From an uncultured Eubacteriales bacterium (GTDB taxonomy: Bacteria; Bacillota; Clostridia; Christensenellales; Aristaeellaceae), in the NCBI GenBank assembly GCA_902790495.1, contig CADASK010000001.1, positions 62,001-126,000 on the forward strand: DNA of 64,000 nt. Direction: 5' to 3'. The notes beneath the pieces were generated by a model. It saw nothing but the letters and a program-made list of their open reading frames with translations. It made no database searches and was not told the DNA's origin. Made by a program: the position numbers and the translations under genes. This document shows positions 1 through 8,984 of this stretch, one piece after another (positions within the stretch are counted from its first letter, which is position 1; each line of letters begins with the position of its first letter).

Positions 1-685
1 ATACGCGGCCCTCCTTGATGTGACGGCGGTACTCCAGCCAGGCCAGGCCGATGGCGATGGCCCCGCTGGGAATGATCATCATGCTGGTGGAAGAAGTGAG
101 GCTCGGCACGAAGATGAAGAGGATGGACATGATCACCAGCGGCACGGCGGCCAGACGCAAATTCTGCCGATAATACTTATAGCCCATCGCGCCGAACAGG
201 GCAGGCACCACGTTGGCAAAGGCGGGCGCGAGAGTCTCGCTCTGCAGCACGGGGCGCAGCGGCGTCAGCAGCGCGACGCCCAGGGCCAGCACGAGGATGG
301 TGACCAGCGACGACGTGGCGATGGAGAGAGTGGAGATGATCTCGTTCTCCGTGGTGCCGCTCTTCGCGCCGACCATGTCCTTGGCGTTGATGGCGCAGGG
401 GATCTTCATGTTGATCAGGTTGCCGGTGATGAAGGCGAGGTAGCTCCCGCCCGCACCCAGCATGGGTGTGTACACCAGGAATTCCACCACGCTGGAGACG
501 GTCCACACCAGGCCGACGGCCACGAAGCCCCGCGCCACCGCGCCGAGATCGGGCATCGCGCCCAGGTACGCGCCGATGAGAAAGGGCGCGCCCAGGAGAA
601 GCACCAGCGTCACAACCGAGACAAGACGTCCCAGCCGGTGGGTGCCGCGCATGTATTGCTGCAGCTGCTGCTCACGGTTTTCCAT
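1..685 (-). CDS. Multi-pass membrane protein, partner of DUF5058 (3' end cut by window edge)
   Basis: Reading leftward from ATG at 685, 228 codons stay open to the window edge, so the C-terminus is missing. The protein starts MENREQQLQQYMRG and then alternates hydrophobic stretches with short loops, giving about five membrane segments; a small-residue motif MLGAGGSYLAFITGNLIN lies in the first third. It begins 10 bp after the stop of the DUF5058 gene and is surely cotranscribed with it. I do not recognise a named family. Pairing with DUF5058 suggests a two-component membrane complex or transporter, which is inference only. Confidence 0.75.
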   Translation of the reverse strand, partial: MENREQQLQQYMRGTHRLGRLVSVVTLVLLLGAPFLIGAYLGAMPDLGAVARGFVAVGLVWTVSSVVEFLVYTPMLGAGGSYLAFITGNLINMKIPCAINAKDMVGAKSGTTENEIISTLSIATSSLVTILVLALGVALLTPLRPVLQSETLAPAFANVVPALFGAMGYKYYRQNLRLAAVPLVIMSILFIFVPSLTSSTSMMIIPSGAIAIGLAWLEYRRHIKEGRV

Positions 686-695
686 TGCGCATCCC

Positions 696-1457
696 TCACT
701 TTCCGATCAGCACGGCGGCCAGCATACCCACGAGCATACTGCCCGCGATGGAGAAGCTGTCCAGCCAGCGCAGATTTTTCTTCTCGGCCAGCCAGGTCAG
801 CAGACCCATCACGGCGGCGGACACAGCGGCCACAGCCAGCGGCGTCCAGCTGCCCGCGAAGGCAAGCTTTCCCGCGCCGGAGACGAAATCGCCGATGTAG
901 CTGCCGATGTAGGCGCTGACCATGCCCACAAACATGGCGGACATGGCGAGATCCCCAAAGCCACCCTGCTTCTTCGCCCCCTCCGGAGCATCTGCGGATT
1001 TCCCGCGCAGGCGCTTCAAATACCGGCTGTTGAACAGGGTCGAGAGGATCATGCCCCACATGATGCAAAGGCTCATCAGCAGCGCGATGGTGGCGAAGGC
1101 TTGCGGCGTCATCAGGCTGCCGGACAGCTCGGCGAGGCCGACCTGCTCCGCCGCGGCCGCGGCCACCTGAGTCTCGTAGTGCAGCGCGCCGATGACAGAG
1201 AGCCGCAGCCAGGGCCACGGCACGCCGAGGGAGCCGGACAGGGCGATAACGCCGAGCAGGATGCCCACGCTCGGCAGTACGGAGAAGGTAGCAGAGGCCG
1301 TGACAGCCTGCTTCATCTTTTGCGGATCCATGCCGATGGCCTTGCCCATGCGCCAGGCACGGACAAGAAAGACGACGCACACCACGGCAACGAAAGTGAT
1401 AATGCCGCCGCAGATCAGGTAGACCGGACCTGAGGACAGCCGTTCCAATACAGTCAT
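696..1457 (-). CDS. DUF5058 family integral membrane protein
   Basis: A 253-residue polytopic membrane protein with about six hydrophobic segments. The segment TFSVLPSVGILLGVIALSGS followed by LGVPWPWLRLSVIGA matches what I know of DUF5058 proteins of Clostridia, which have no assigned function. ATG at 1457 was chosen over longer starts because AAAGGAG lies about 8 nt upstream and the family begins with a short N-terminus before the first membrane helix. It is the first gene of a two-gene unit with the partner membrane protein, behind a promoter at 1509-1537. A transport role is possible but not shown by the sequence. Confidence 0.8.
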   Translation of the reverse strand: MTVLERLSSGPVYLICGGIITFVAVVCVVFLVRAWRMGKAIGMDPQKMKQAVTASATFSVLPSVGILLGVIALSGSLGVPWPWLRLSVIGALHYETQVAAAAAEQVGLAELSGSLMTPQAFATIALLMSLCIMWGMILSTLFNSRYLKRLRGKSADAPEGAKKQGGFGDLAMSAMFVGMVSAYIGSYIGDFVSGAGKLAFAGSWTPLAVAAVSAAVMGLLTWLAEKKNLRWLDSFSIAGSMLVGMLAAVLIGK

Positions 1458-1508
1458 CCAGGAGACTCCTTTCCGCATCGTTTCTAATGAAGAAAAGCAT
1501 GCGTCTGC

Positions 1509-1537
1509 ATTATACCACCGGTGCCGGCGGCAGACAA
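1509..1537 (-). promoter_or_regulatory. Predicted sigma-A promoter for the DUF5058 operon
   Basis: On the minus strand TTGTCT (1537-1532) is followed after 17 nt by a perfect TATAAT (1514-1509), with TGG directly before it as an extended -10. It lies about 50 bp upstream of the DUF5058 start codon. Confidence 0.7.
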
Positions 1538-1777
1538 CGATGGATACAGAAAAAGAACTCAGCTTCAGAACACTTGTGGACAGAGCGATGCAAGAATGTA
1601 ACAATTTGAAAAAGAAACAATGACGGAAAGATAAACATTTGATGGATTGCTTTCGTGGCCGCAAGGAAAGCCGGGGCGATGAGACGGTATTTTCACAGAA
1701 TGGCGCGCTGTTGTGCTTTTCGGAACAAAAAAAGTGCTAAAAAATCATGACAGGGGTATACGAACGGCGGAAATCTA
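1538..1777. other. Intergenic stretch between divergent DUF5058 and rnf operons
   Basis: About 240 bp, visibly richer in A and T than the flanking genes. I see no ORF with a ribosome binding site, no strong hairpin and no repeat. It probably only holds regulatory DNA for the two divergent promoters. Confidence 0.5.
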
Positions 1778-1786
1778 TGCTATAAT
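1778..1786 (+). promoter_or_regulatory. Predicted extended -10 promoter of the rnf operon
   Basis: TGC followed by TATAAT (1781-1786) forms an extended -10 element about 80 bp before rnfC. No good -35 hexamer sits at the right distance, which is tolerated by extended -10 promoters. Confidence 0.6.
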
Positions 1787-1867
1787 ACCTCTTGTGAATC
1801 TCAGTCATGAACAGGTCGCGTTCCTTTGCGCGCCTGTCTTGTCACTTTGGGAAGGGGGAGTGTCTCC

Positions 1868-3268
1868 TTGTTTGGAGCACGTTTGTTTCCCGGCGGAATT
1901 CATCCGCGGGAAGGTCTGAACGGCAAAGCGGAGAACAGCGGCAATCCGATTCAGGAGCTGCCTGCCGTTTCGCGCGTCATTATCCCGCTGAGCCAGCATA
2001 TCGGCGCGCCGGCAACCGCGACGGTCAAGAAGGGCGATCACGTCCTGATGGGCCAGGTCATCGGTGAGGCGGCGGGCTTTGTGTCCGCTCCGGTGCACGC
2101 GTCGGTCTCCGGCACGGTGGTGGAGGTCGGAAACTGCAAGCTGGCCTCGGGCGCGACAGTGCCCGCTGTGACCATCGACAACGATTTCCAGGATGAATGG
2201 GTGGAGCTCCATCCCAGCGAGCATCCGGAAAACCTGACCGCCGAGGAAGCCCAGCAGATCATCCGCAACGCGGGCATCGTGGGCATGGGCGGCGCGACCT
2301 TCCCGACCCAGGTGAAGCTGACCCCCGGCGCGGGCAAGTCCATCGAGAAGCTGATCATCAACGGCGCGGAGTGCGAGCCCTACCTGACAGCGGATCACCG
2401 CCTGATGCTGGAGCATACGGGCGAGATCGTGGACGGCGTCCGCCTGCTGATGCTGGCCTTCGGTGTCAAGGAAGCCGTGATCGGCGTGGAAGACAACAAG
2501 AAGGACGCCATCTCCGCCCTGACCGACGCCTGCAGCGGCGTCGAGGGTCTGCGTGTCCAGGCGCTGCCTGTGCGCTATCCACAGGGCGGTGAGAAGCAGC
2601 TGATCTACGCCATCACCAAGCGTGAGGTCCCCGTGGGCGGTCTGCCGATCGACGTGGGCTGCGTGGTGCTGAATGTCGGCACCGTCTTCGCCTGCGATCA
2701 GGCCATCCGCATGGGCATTCCGCTGGTTCGCCGCGTGACCACGGTGGGCGGCCTGGTGAACAACCCCGGCAACTTCCTCGTGCGCATCGGCACCCCAGTC
2801 AAGGCCCTGTTCGAGGCCTGCGGCGGCACCCTGCCCTCCTGCAAGCAGCTGATCAGCGGCGGCCCGATGATGGGTATCTCCTTCAAGGATACCGACTGCC
2901 CGGTCACCAAGGGCACCTCCGGCATCCTGGCGCTGGGCAAGGAGTCCATCTATCCCGAGGAGACCTCCTGCATCCGCTGCGCCCGCTGCCTGGACGCTTG
3001 TCCGATGCGGCTTGCGCCCTCTCGCATGGACAGCTACATCCGCCACGAGCGCTATGACGATGCCGAGAAGGCCGGTGTGATGAACTGCATCGAGTGCGGC
3101 GCGTGCACCTACGTGTGCCCGGCCAAGCGCCTGCTGACCCAGTCCTTCCGCATGGGCAAGAAGGTCATCAACACCCGCAAGAAGGCGGCGGCGGCCAAGG
3201 CGGCAGCCGAGGCGGCCCAGTTGGCGGCGGAAAAGGCTGCGAACGAAAAAGAGAAGAAGGAGGCGTAA
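1868..3268 (+). CDS. rnfC: Rnf complex subunit RnfC
   Basis: RnfC is the peripheral NADH-oxidising subunit of the Rnf ferredoxin:NAD+ oxidoreductase, which couples electron transfer to Na+ or H+ export. The 466-residue protein shows FPGGIHPRE at the N-terminus, IPLSQHIGAPA of the RnfC N-terminal domain, the NADH/FMN region VGMGGATFPTQVKL and ECEPYLTADHRLM, and two ferredoxin-type clusters, CIRCARCLDACP and CIECGACTYVCP. An Ala/Lys/Glu-rich tail follows. The start is taken as TTG at 1868: GGGGGAG ends 7 nt before it and the N-terminus then aligns with family members; the upstream in-frame extension has no ribosome site. First gene of the operon, 4 bp before rnfD. Confidence 0.95.
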   Translation: MFGARLFPGGIHPREGLNGKAENSGNPIQELPAVSRVIIPLSQHIGAPATATVKKGDHVLMGQVIGEAAGFVSAPVHASVSGTVVEVGNCKLASGATVPAVTIDNDFQDEWVELHPSEHPENLTAEEAQQIIRNAGIVGMGGATFPTQVKLTPGAGKSIEKLIINGAECEPYLTADHRLMLEHTGEIVDGVRLLMLAFGVKEAVIGVEDNKKDAISALTDACSGVEGLRVQALPVRYPQGGEKQLIYAITKREVPVGGLPIDVGCVVLNVGTVFACDQAIRMGIPLVRRVTTVGGLVNNPGNFLVRIGTPVKALFEACGGTLPSCKQLISGGPMMGISFKDTDCPVTKGTSGILALGKESIYPEETSCIRCARCLDACPMRLAPSRMDSYIRHERYDDAEKAGVMNCIECGACTYVCPAKRLLTQSFRMGKKVINTRKKAAAAKAAAEAAQLAAEKAANEKEKKEA

Positions 3269-3272
3269 GGCG

Positions 3273-4223
3273 ATGCAGAGACACTTGACAATCACTCCTT
3301 CGCCTCATGTGCGCGACCGCGCAAGCACGAAGAACATTATGCAGGAGGTCTGCCTTGCGCTGGCCCCTGCCGGCATCGCGAGCGTGATCCTCTTCGGCGC
3401 AGCCGCGCTGAAGCTGATCTGCTTCTCGGTGCTCACCTGTGTCCTGACAGAATACCTGTACCAGCTCATCACCGGCCATAAGAGCACGGTGGGGGACTGG
3501 AGCGCCGTGGTGACGGGCCTCATGCTGGCCTACAACCTGCCGGCGACCGCGCCCTGGTGGATCCCCGTGGTGGGCGGCGTCATCGCCATCCTGCTGGTCA
3601 AGCAGATGTTCGGCGGCATCGGCTCCAACTTCATGAACCCTGCCCTTACGGCCCGCGCCGTGCTGTTCATCAGCTGGGGCGGCCTGGTGGCAAGCTATCC
3701 CAACACGGTTTACTGCGGCGGTGTGGACACCATCTCCAGCGCGACCCCGCTGGCCCTGATGGCGGCCGATCCCTCCCAGGTGAAATTCATGGATCTGCTG
3801 CTGGGCAACGTGCCCGGCATCCTCGGCGAGACCTGCAAGATCGCCCTGCTGCTGGGCGGCGCGTACCTGATCATCCGCCAGATCATCGACTGGCGCATCC
3901 CGGCCTGCTTCATCGGCACCGTGTTCGTGCTGTACCTGCTGACCAGCGGCTTCAACTTTGAGCTGGCGGTGAAGGAGATCTTCGCCGGCGGCCTGATGCT
4001 GGGCGCCTTCTTCATGGCGACGGATTACGCGACCTGCCCGCTGAGCCGGAAGGGACGCATCCTGATGGGCCTGGGCTGCGGTATCTTCACCTTTGTGATC
4101 CGCGCCTACGCCAACTATCCGGAGGGCACCTCCTTCGCCATCCTGTTCATGAACGTGCTAACCCCGCTGATCGACCGCTACACCATGCCGAAATGCTTTG
4201 GGGAGGTGAAGAAGCATGCTTAA
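3273..4223 (+). CDS. rnfD: Rnf complex membrane subunit RnfD
   Basis: A 316-residue polytopic membrane protein that in the family carries covalently bound FMN. The conserved segment VDTISSATPL contains the Thr expected to carry the flavin, and FGGIGSNFMNPALTARA is a typical RnfD signature. Length and about nine hydrophobic segments fit the family. The start ATG at 3273 is preceded by GGAGG at the end of rnfC. The stop codon overlaps the start of rnfE by 8 bp, so the rnfG gene normally found between D and E is not there. Confidence 0.95.
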   Translation: MQRHLTITPSPHVRDRASTKNIMQEVCLALAPAGIASVILFGAAALKLICFSVLTCVLTEYLYQLITGHKSTVGDWSAVVTGLMLAYNLPATAPWWIPVVGGVIAILLVKQMFGGIGSNFMNPALTARAVLFISWGGLVASYPNTVYCGGVDTISSATPLALMAADPSQVKFMDLLLGNVPGILGETCKIALLLGGAYLIIRQIIDWRIPACFIGTVFVLYLLTSGFNFELAVKEIFAGGLMLGAFFMATDYATCPLSRKGRILMGLGCGIFTFVIRAYANYPEGTSFAILFMNVLTPLIDRYTMPKCFGEVKKHA

Positions 4224-4854
4224 GAAAGATACCTTCCTTGGCGCGTTCCTCAACGGTCTGATCTACGAGAATCCGACCTTCACCCTGATGCTGGGCATGT
4301 GCCCGACCCTGGGCATCACCACTGCCGCCATGAACGGCGTGGGCATGGGCCTTGCGACCACGGTGGTGCTGGTGTTCTCCAACCTGTTCATCTCGATGCT
4401 GCGCAACATCATCCCGGACAAGGTGCGCATTCCTTCCTACATCGTCATCATCGCGTCCTTCGTGACGATGATTGACCTCCTGATGCAGGCCTTCCTGCCG
4501 TCGCTGCGCGCGGCGCTGGGCACCTACATCCAGCTGATCGTGGTGAACTGCATCATCTTCGCCCGCGCCGAGTCCTTCGCGGCGAAGAACCCGCCGATCC
4601 AGGCCATCGGCGACGGTCTGGGCATGGGCCTGGGCTTCACCTGGGCCATCACCCTGCTCAGCTGCATCCGTGAGCTGATCGGTTCCGGTTCCATCTTCGG
4701 CTTCCGTCTGATGCCCGAGGCGTATCAGCCCATGGCCATCATGAACCAGGTGCCCGGCGGCTTCATCACCCTCGGCATCCTGCTGATCCTGGTCAACATG
4801 ATCAAGGCGGCCATCGGACGCCACAATCAGGCGAGAAAGGAGGAGCTGGCGTGA
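4216..4854 (+). CDS. rnfE: Rnf complex membrane subunit RnfE
   Basis: A 212-residue RnfE of the RnfA/RnfE (NqrD/NqrE) family; in these proteins two homologous membrane subunits face each other and hold an iron-sulfur cluster in the membrane. Signature segments are ENPTFTLMLGMCPTLGITT and IIPDKVRIPSYIVIIASFVT, plus LIVVNCIIFARAE with its conserved Cys. Start ATG at 4216 lies inside the end of rnfD, with GGAGG upstream, indicating translational coupling. It ends overlapping rnfA by 4 bp. Confidence 0.95.
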   Translation: MLKKDTFLGAFLNGLIYENPTFTLMLGMCPTLGITTAAMNGVGMGLATTVVLVFSNLFISMLRNIIPDKVRIPSYIVIIASFVTMIDLLMQAFLPSLRAALGTYIQLIVVNCIIFARAESFAAKNPPIQAIGDGLGMGLGFTWAITLLSCIRELIGSGSIFGFRLMPEAYQPMAIMNQVPGGFITLGILLILVNMIKAAIGRHNQARKEELA

Positions 4855-5426
4855 GTACCTTCTTTGTCATCCTGATCGGCCAGATTCTGGTCAACAACTA
4901 CGTCATGTGCCAGTTCTTCGGCATCTGCCCCTTCCTGGGCGTTTCCAAGAAGGTGGACACCGCGCTGGGCATGGGCCTGGCCGTGACGTTCGTCATCACG
5001 ATCGCTTCCTTCTTTACCTGGCTCGTGCAGAACTTCCTGCTGGTGCCGCTTCATCTGGAGTACCTGCAGACCATCGCCTTCATCCTGGTGATCGCCGTGC
5101 TGGTGCAGGTGGTGGAAAACGCGCTGAAGAAGATGTCCTACAGCCTCTACCAGGCCCTGGGCGTCTATCTGCCCTTGATCACCACCAACTGTGTGGTGCT
5201 GGCTGTGGCCATCAACAACATCACGGACGGATACAACCTGCTGGAAAGCACCTTCAGCGGATGCTGCTCCGCCCTCGGCTTCACCCTGGCGCTGCTCCTG
5301 CTGGCGGGCATCCGCGAGCGCATGGAGCTGTCCAACATGCCCAAGTGGATGCAGGGCTTCCCCGGCGCGCTGATCATGGCGGGCCTGATGGCCATCTCCT
5401 TCATGGGCTTTGGCGGCCTGATTTAA
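4851..5426 (+). CDS. rnfA: Rnf complex membrane subunit RnfA
   Basis: A 191-residue homologue of RnfE with inverted topology in the membrane; the pair binds the intramembrane iron-sulfur centre. Recognisable segments are QILVNNYVMCQFFGICPFLG and LPLITTNCVVLAVAINN, each with the conserved Cys. The start is GTG at 4851 in a GTGA overlap with the stop of rnfE, with AGGAGG just upstream. About six membrane segments, and length normal for RnfA. Confidence 0.95.
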   Translation: MSTFFVILIGQILVNNYVMCQFFGICPFLGVSKKVDTALGMGLAVTFVITIASFFTWLVQNFLLVPLHLEYLQTIAFILVIAVLVQVVENALKKMSYSLYQALGVYLPLITTNCVVLAVAINNITDGYNLLESTFSGCCSALGFTLALLLLAGIRERMELSNMPKWMQGFPGALIMAGLMAISFMGFGGLI

Positions 5427-5439
5427 GGAGGACACCACG

Positions 5440-6555
5440 ATGAATATAGTATGGGCTGTAGTTGTCCTTGGCGGCATGGGTGTCCTGCTCGGACTCCTGC
5501 TGACCTGGGTCTCCAAGGTGTTTGCTGTTCCCTCTGACCCGCGCCGGGACGCCGTGCGCGAATGCCTTCCCGGCGCCAACTGCGGCGGCTGCGGCTATCC
5601 CGGCTGTGACGGCTGCGCGGACGCCATCGCCAGCGGCAAAGCGCCGGTGACCGCCTGCCCCGTGGGCGGCAGCGCTGTCGCCGCCAAGATCGGCGCGGTG
5701 ATGGGCATCGAGGTCGGCGCGACCGAGCGCACGGTGGCGCGCGTGATGTGCCACGGCACCAGCGACCATTGCCGTCCCTCCTTCAGCTATGCCGGCATCC
5801 AGGACTGCGTGGCGGCCACCCTCGTGCAGGACGGCGACAAGAAGTGCCGCTTTGCCTGCCTGGGCCTGGGCACCTGCGAGAAGACCTGTCCCTTTGATGC
5901 CATTCACATCGACAAGGCCCGCCGCATCGCCGTGGTGGACGAGGACAAGTGCCAGAGCTGCGGCAAGTGCGTCGAAGCCTGTCCGCGCGATGTGCTGAAG
6001 ATCCGCCCCGTGAGCCAGCGCGTCGATCCGCTTTGCCACAACACCGACTTGGGCAAGAAGGTCAGCGACGTGTGTGACATTGGCTGCATCGCCTGCCAGA
6101 AGTGCGTCAAAGCCTGTAAGTTTGACGCGATCACGATGGTCAACAATGTGCCCGTGATCGATCACAGCAAGTGCCGTCACTGCATGATGTGCGCCGAGGC
6201 CTGCCCGACCCACACGATGTGGGCGGCCTTCGAGGATCGCCTCGTGGCCGAGATCAACCGCGATGCCTGCATCGGCTGCGGCATGTGCAAGCGCAACTGC
6301 GAGTTCGGCGCCATCGCCGGCGAACCCCGCAAGCCCCATGTGGTCAACGCCGCCTGCACCGGCTGCGGTGTCTGCGCGTCGAAGTGCCCGAAGAAGTGCA
6401 TCCGTCTGGAGGTGCGCGAGAAGGAGCGCGATCCTCGCATGGCGCTGCCGGTCGAGAAGCCCGCTCCGAAGCCCGTGGCAGCCGCTGCGGCCAAGCCCGC
6501 GGCTCCGGCTCCCGCAGCTCCCGCGACTGCCGCAAAGCCTGCTGAGACCAAGTAA
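5440..6555 (+). CDS. rnfB: Rnf complex ferredoxin-like subunit RnfB
   Basis: RnfB takes electrons from reduced ferredoxin. The 371-residue protein has one N-terminal membrane helix (about residues 3-25), the CLPGANCGGCGYPGC cluster motif, then six ferredoxin-type Cys motifs in a row, from CLGLGTCEKTCP through CTGCGVCASKCP; this multi-cluster form is the clostridial type. A Pro/Ala-rich tail of about 35 residues (PAPAAPATAAK) ends the protein and is not needed for cluster binding. ATG at 5440 has AAGGAGG upstream. Last gene of the operon, followed by a strong terminator. Confidence 0.95.
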   Translation: MNIVWAVVVLGGMGVLLGLLLTWVSKVFAVPSDPRRDAVRECLPGANCGGCGYPGCDGCADAIASGKAPVTACPVGGSAVAAKIGAVMGIEVGATERTVARVMCHGTSDHCRPSFSYAGIQDCVAATLVQDGDKKCRFACLGLGTCEKTCPFDAIHIDKARRIAVVDEDKCQSCGKCVEACPRDVLKIRPVSQRVDPLCHNTDLGKKVSDVCDIGCIACQKCVKACKFDAITMVNNVPVIDHSKCRHCMMCAEACPTHTMWAAFEDRLVAEINRDACIGCGMCKRNCEFGAIAGEPRKPHVVNAACTGCGVCASKCPKKCIRLEVREKERDPRMALPVEKPAPKPVAAAAAKPAAPAPAAPATAAKPAETK

Positions 6556-6578
6556 TGCGAAGACACTGATCCTTACAG

Positions 6579-6611
6579 ACACACCCTGTCATGTTGGCAG
6601 GGTGTGTTTTT
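6579..6611 (+). terminator. Intrinsic terminator of the rnf operon
   Basis: A perfect 10-bp stem ACACACCCTG (6579-6588) / CAGGGTGTGT (6598-6607) with a 9-nt loop, followed by a T run. Confidence 0.9.
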
Positions 6612-6644
6612 GCGTGCGCGAAGGTGCGCCGTCAGCGTTGCGCT

Positions 6645-6666
6645 ATCCGGAATCAGTGAGCCGGAT
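6645..6666. promoter_or_regulatory. Palindrome upstream of the GH3 promoter, possible operator
   Basis: ATCCGG (6645-6650) and CCGGAT (6661-6666) form a 6-bp inverted repeat with a 10-nt spacer, 28 bp upstream of the -35 hexamer. Location and spacing suit an activator or repressor dimer for the glycosidase gene, but no regulator is linked to it here. Confidence 0.35.
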
Positions 6667-6693
6667 GTATCGTAAAAGCGCCCGCATTTCAGG

Positions 6694-6722
6694 TTGCATC
6701 CTCGCCGCAAATGCCTTATACT
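6694..6722 (+). promoter_or_regulatory. Predicted sigma-A promoter of the GH3 gene
   Basis: TTGCAT (6694-6699), 17-nt spacer, TATACT (6717-6722), about 50 bp before the start codon. Confidence 0.75.
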
Positions 6723-6770
6723 ACATACAAGGAATCTGATCCGGGAAACCCCACGCAGGAGGTGCGTTAG

Positions 6771-8984
6771 ATGGCTTATCGCAGGGAAAAACACGCGGAG
6801 TATGAGGCGGTCGTCCAGGACCGCGGGCCTGTGCTCGGCCTGGGAGACGCGGCCACGGCCTTAATTGAACAGGACGGCTGTGTCTTCAAGGATTTGGCCC
6901 GCACAGGCAAGCTGCTGCCCTATGAGGACTGGCGGCTTCCGGCGAAGGAGCGCGCCAAAGACCTGGCCTCGCGTCTCTCACGGGAGGAGATCGCCGGGCT
7001 GATGCTCTACTCCTCCCACCAGTCGGTGCCCTTCCGCAGGGGAATGCCCTTCGCCGACACCTATGGCGGCAAGCCCTACGAGGAGAGCGGCGCTGCCCCC
7101 TGGGCACTTTCCGACGGGCAAAAGGCTTTTCTCGAGCGGGATCATATCCGCCACATTCTGCAGATGCGGGTGGACAGTGCGGAGATCTCGGCGCGGTGGA
7201 GCAACGCCCTGCAGCGCTTCTGCGAGCAGGCTCCCTGGGGCATCCCGGTAAATATCTCGACCGACCCGCGTCACGGTGCGGATGAGGCCAGCGCGGAGTT
7301 CAAGACCTCCGGCCAGGACGTGAGCAAGTGGCCGGAGGGTATCGGCTTCGCGGCGGCCGCGGATCCCGAGCTGGTGCGCGCCTTCGCCAAGGTGGCGGCC
7401 AAGGAATACCGCGCGCTGGGCATCACCACGGCCCTCGGCCCGCAGATTGACCTCTCCACAGAGCCGCGCTGGATGCGCCTGGAAGACACTCTCGGCAGCG
7501 ACCCGGAGAAGGTGATCCCGCTGGTGAAGGCCTACTGCGACGGCATGCAGACGACGGAAGGCGCGCCCGACGGCTGGGGCAAGGACAGTGTCGTGACCAT
7601 GGTGAAGCACTGGCCCGGCGGCGGCACCGGCGAGGGCGGCCGCGACGCCCACTATGGCTTCGGCTGCTTCGCGGTCTATCCAGCCCAGATGAAGGAGCAG
7701 CACCTGCGTCCCTTTACCGAGGGCGCTTTCCGGCTGGACGGCCCGACCGGCTGTGCCGGAGCTGTCATGCCCTACTACACAGTCTCCTGGAACTTCGACA
7801 CCAAGGACGGGGAGAACGTCGGCAACTCCTACAGCCACTACATCCTGCACGATCTGCTGCGCGAGAAGTACGCCTACGACGGCGTGGTCTGCACGGACTG
7901 GGGCATCACAGGCGACCCGCTGACCGAGATGGACAGCTTTGGGCCCCGCTGCTATGGTGTCGAGAAGCTGAGCGAGGCGGAACGTCATCTGCGCATCATC
8001 CTCAACGGCGCGGATCAGTTCGGCGGCAACAACGACGCCGCGCCCATCCTGGAGGCTTGGCGCATCGGCGACGAGCGCTTCGGCGAAGCGTGGATGCGCG
8101 AGCGCATGGAGCTCTCCGCCACCCGGCTGCTGACCGGCATCTTCCGGCTGGGGCTGTTTGAGAATCCCTACCTGGACCCGGAGGAGAGCAGGCGCATCGT
8201 CGGTCAGGCGGAGTTCGTCAAGGCTGGTCTCGCCGCGCAGGCGAAATCCATGGTGCTGCTGAAGAACAGCAACCACACCCTGCCGCTGCGGCGGGGCATC
8301 CGGGTGTTCATCCCGGAGCGGCACTACGAGCGCCATCCCGTCTTCTTCCGCACCTGGATGGAAGCGTGTGATCTGCATCCCTTTGCAGAGGACCTGTCGC
8401 CGTGGATGAGCCGCGTGACGAATCCCGCCGAAGCGGATGTGGCCCTGGTGCGGATGGAGAGCCCGCTGACAGTCGGCACAGGCTATCTGAAGGCCCAGCG
8501 GGAGGCCACGGGCAGCGGCTATCTGCCGATCCAGCTGCAGTACCGCCCCTACACGGCCACGGAGGCCCGGGAAACCTCCATCGCGGGCGGCGATTTCCGC
8601 GAGGCGAGCGCGAACCGCAGCTATCGCGGCAAGACCAGCCACGCCTACAACGAGAGCGATCTGAACAACCTGATCGAAGCCAGAAAAGCCATGGGGGAGA
8701 AGCCTGTCATCGTGTCCATGCGGATGCACAACCCACTGGTGCCCGCAGAATGGGAGCCGCTGGCGGACGCCGTGCTGTTGGACTTTGGCGCCAGCACGGT
8801 AGTCCTGATGGACACGCTGTTCGGCAGCCGTATGCCGGAGGGCAGACTGCCCTACAATCTGCCCAAGGACATGGCCGCTGTGGAGCATCACGCGGAGGAT
8901 GACATCTGCGGGCCGGAAGCATATATAGACCTAAATGGTAATAAATACGAATCCGGCTTTCGTAGCATTGAAGGAGAGTATTAG
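6771..8984 (+). CDS. Glycoside hydrolase family 3 protein (beta-glucosidase/beta-xylosidase type)
   Basis: A 737-residue cytoplasmic GH3 enzyme; no signal peptide. The (beta/alpha)8 domain carries the KH pair in VKHWPGGGTGEGG (Lys279-His280) and the nucleophile Asp376 in GVVCTDWGI. The second domain follows from about residue 480. Substrate cannot be read from sequence; GH3 enzymes release terminal beta-glucose, xylose or related sugars. ATG at 6771 has AGGAGGTG upstream. Oddity: the last 20 or so codons (from about 8920) are AT-rich, unlike the rest of the gene, and the C-terminus ends YESGFRSIEGEY rather than the usual GFGLN-type end, as if the 3' end had been replaced by recombination. Confidence 0.9.
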   Translation: MAYRREKHAEYEAVVQDRGPVLGLGDAATALIEQDGCVFKDLARTGKLLPYEDWRLPAKERAKDLASRLSREEIAGLMLYSSHQSVPFRRGMPFADTYGGKPYEESGAAPWALSDGQKAFLERDHIRHILQMRVDSAEISARWSNALQRFCEQAPWGIPVNISTDPRHGADEASAEFKTSGQDVSKWPEGIGFAAAADPELVRAFAKVAAKEYRALGITTALGPQIDLSTEPRWMRLEDTLGSDPEKVIPLVKAYCDGMQTTEGAPDGWGKDSVVTMVKHWPGGGTGEGGRDAHYGFGCFAVYPAQMKEQHLRPFTEGAFRLDGPTGCAGAVMPYYTVSWNFDTKDGENVGNSYSHYILHDLLREKYAYDGVVCTDWGITGDPLTEMDSFGPRCYGVEKLSEAERHLRIILNGADQFGGNNDAAPILEAWRIGDERFGEAWMRERMELSATRLLTGIFRLGLFENPYLDPEESRRIVGQAEFVKAGLAAQAKSMVLLKNSNHTLPLRRGIRVFIPERHYERHPVFFRTWMEACDLHPFAEDLSPWMSRVTNPAEADVALVRMESPLTVGTGYLKAQREATGSGYLPIQLQYRPYTATEARETSIAGGDFREASANRSYRGKTSHAYNESDLNNLIEARKAMGEKPVIVSMRMHNPLVPAEWEPLADAVLLDFGASTVVLMDTLFGSRMPEGRLPYNLPKDMAAVEHHAEDDICGPEAYIDLNGNKYESGFRSIEGEY

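Noticed and set aside
20..1664. Long plus-strand open frames across the left edge and the DUF5058 gene
   Set aside because: Their translations are His/Gln/Arg-rich low-complexity shadows of the two minus-strand membrane genes, with no ribosome sites. High GC creates such frames throughout the window.
6579..6611. Hairpin after rnfB considered as a riboswitch for the GH3 gene
   Set aside because: It is a plain terminator with T run and the GH3 promoter lies downstream of it.
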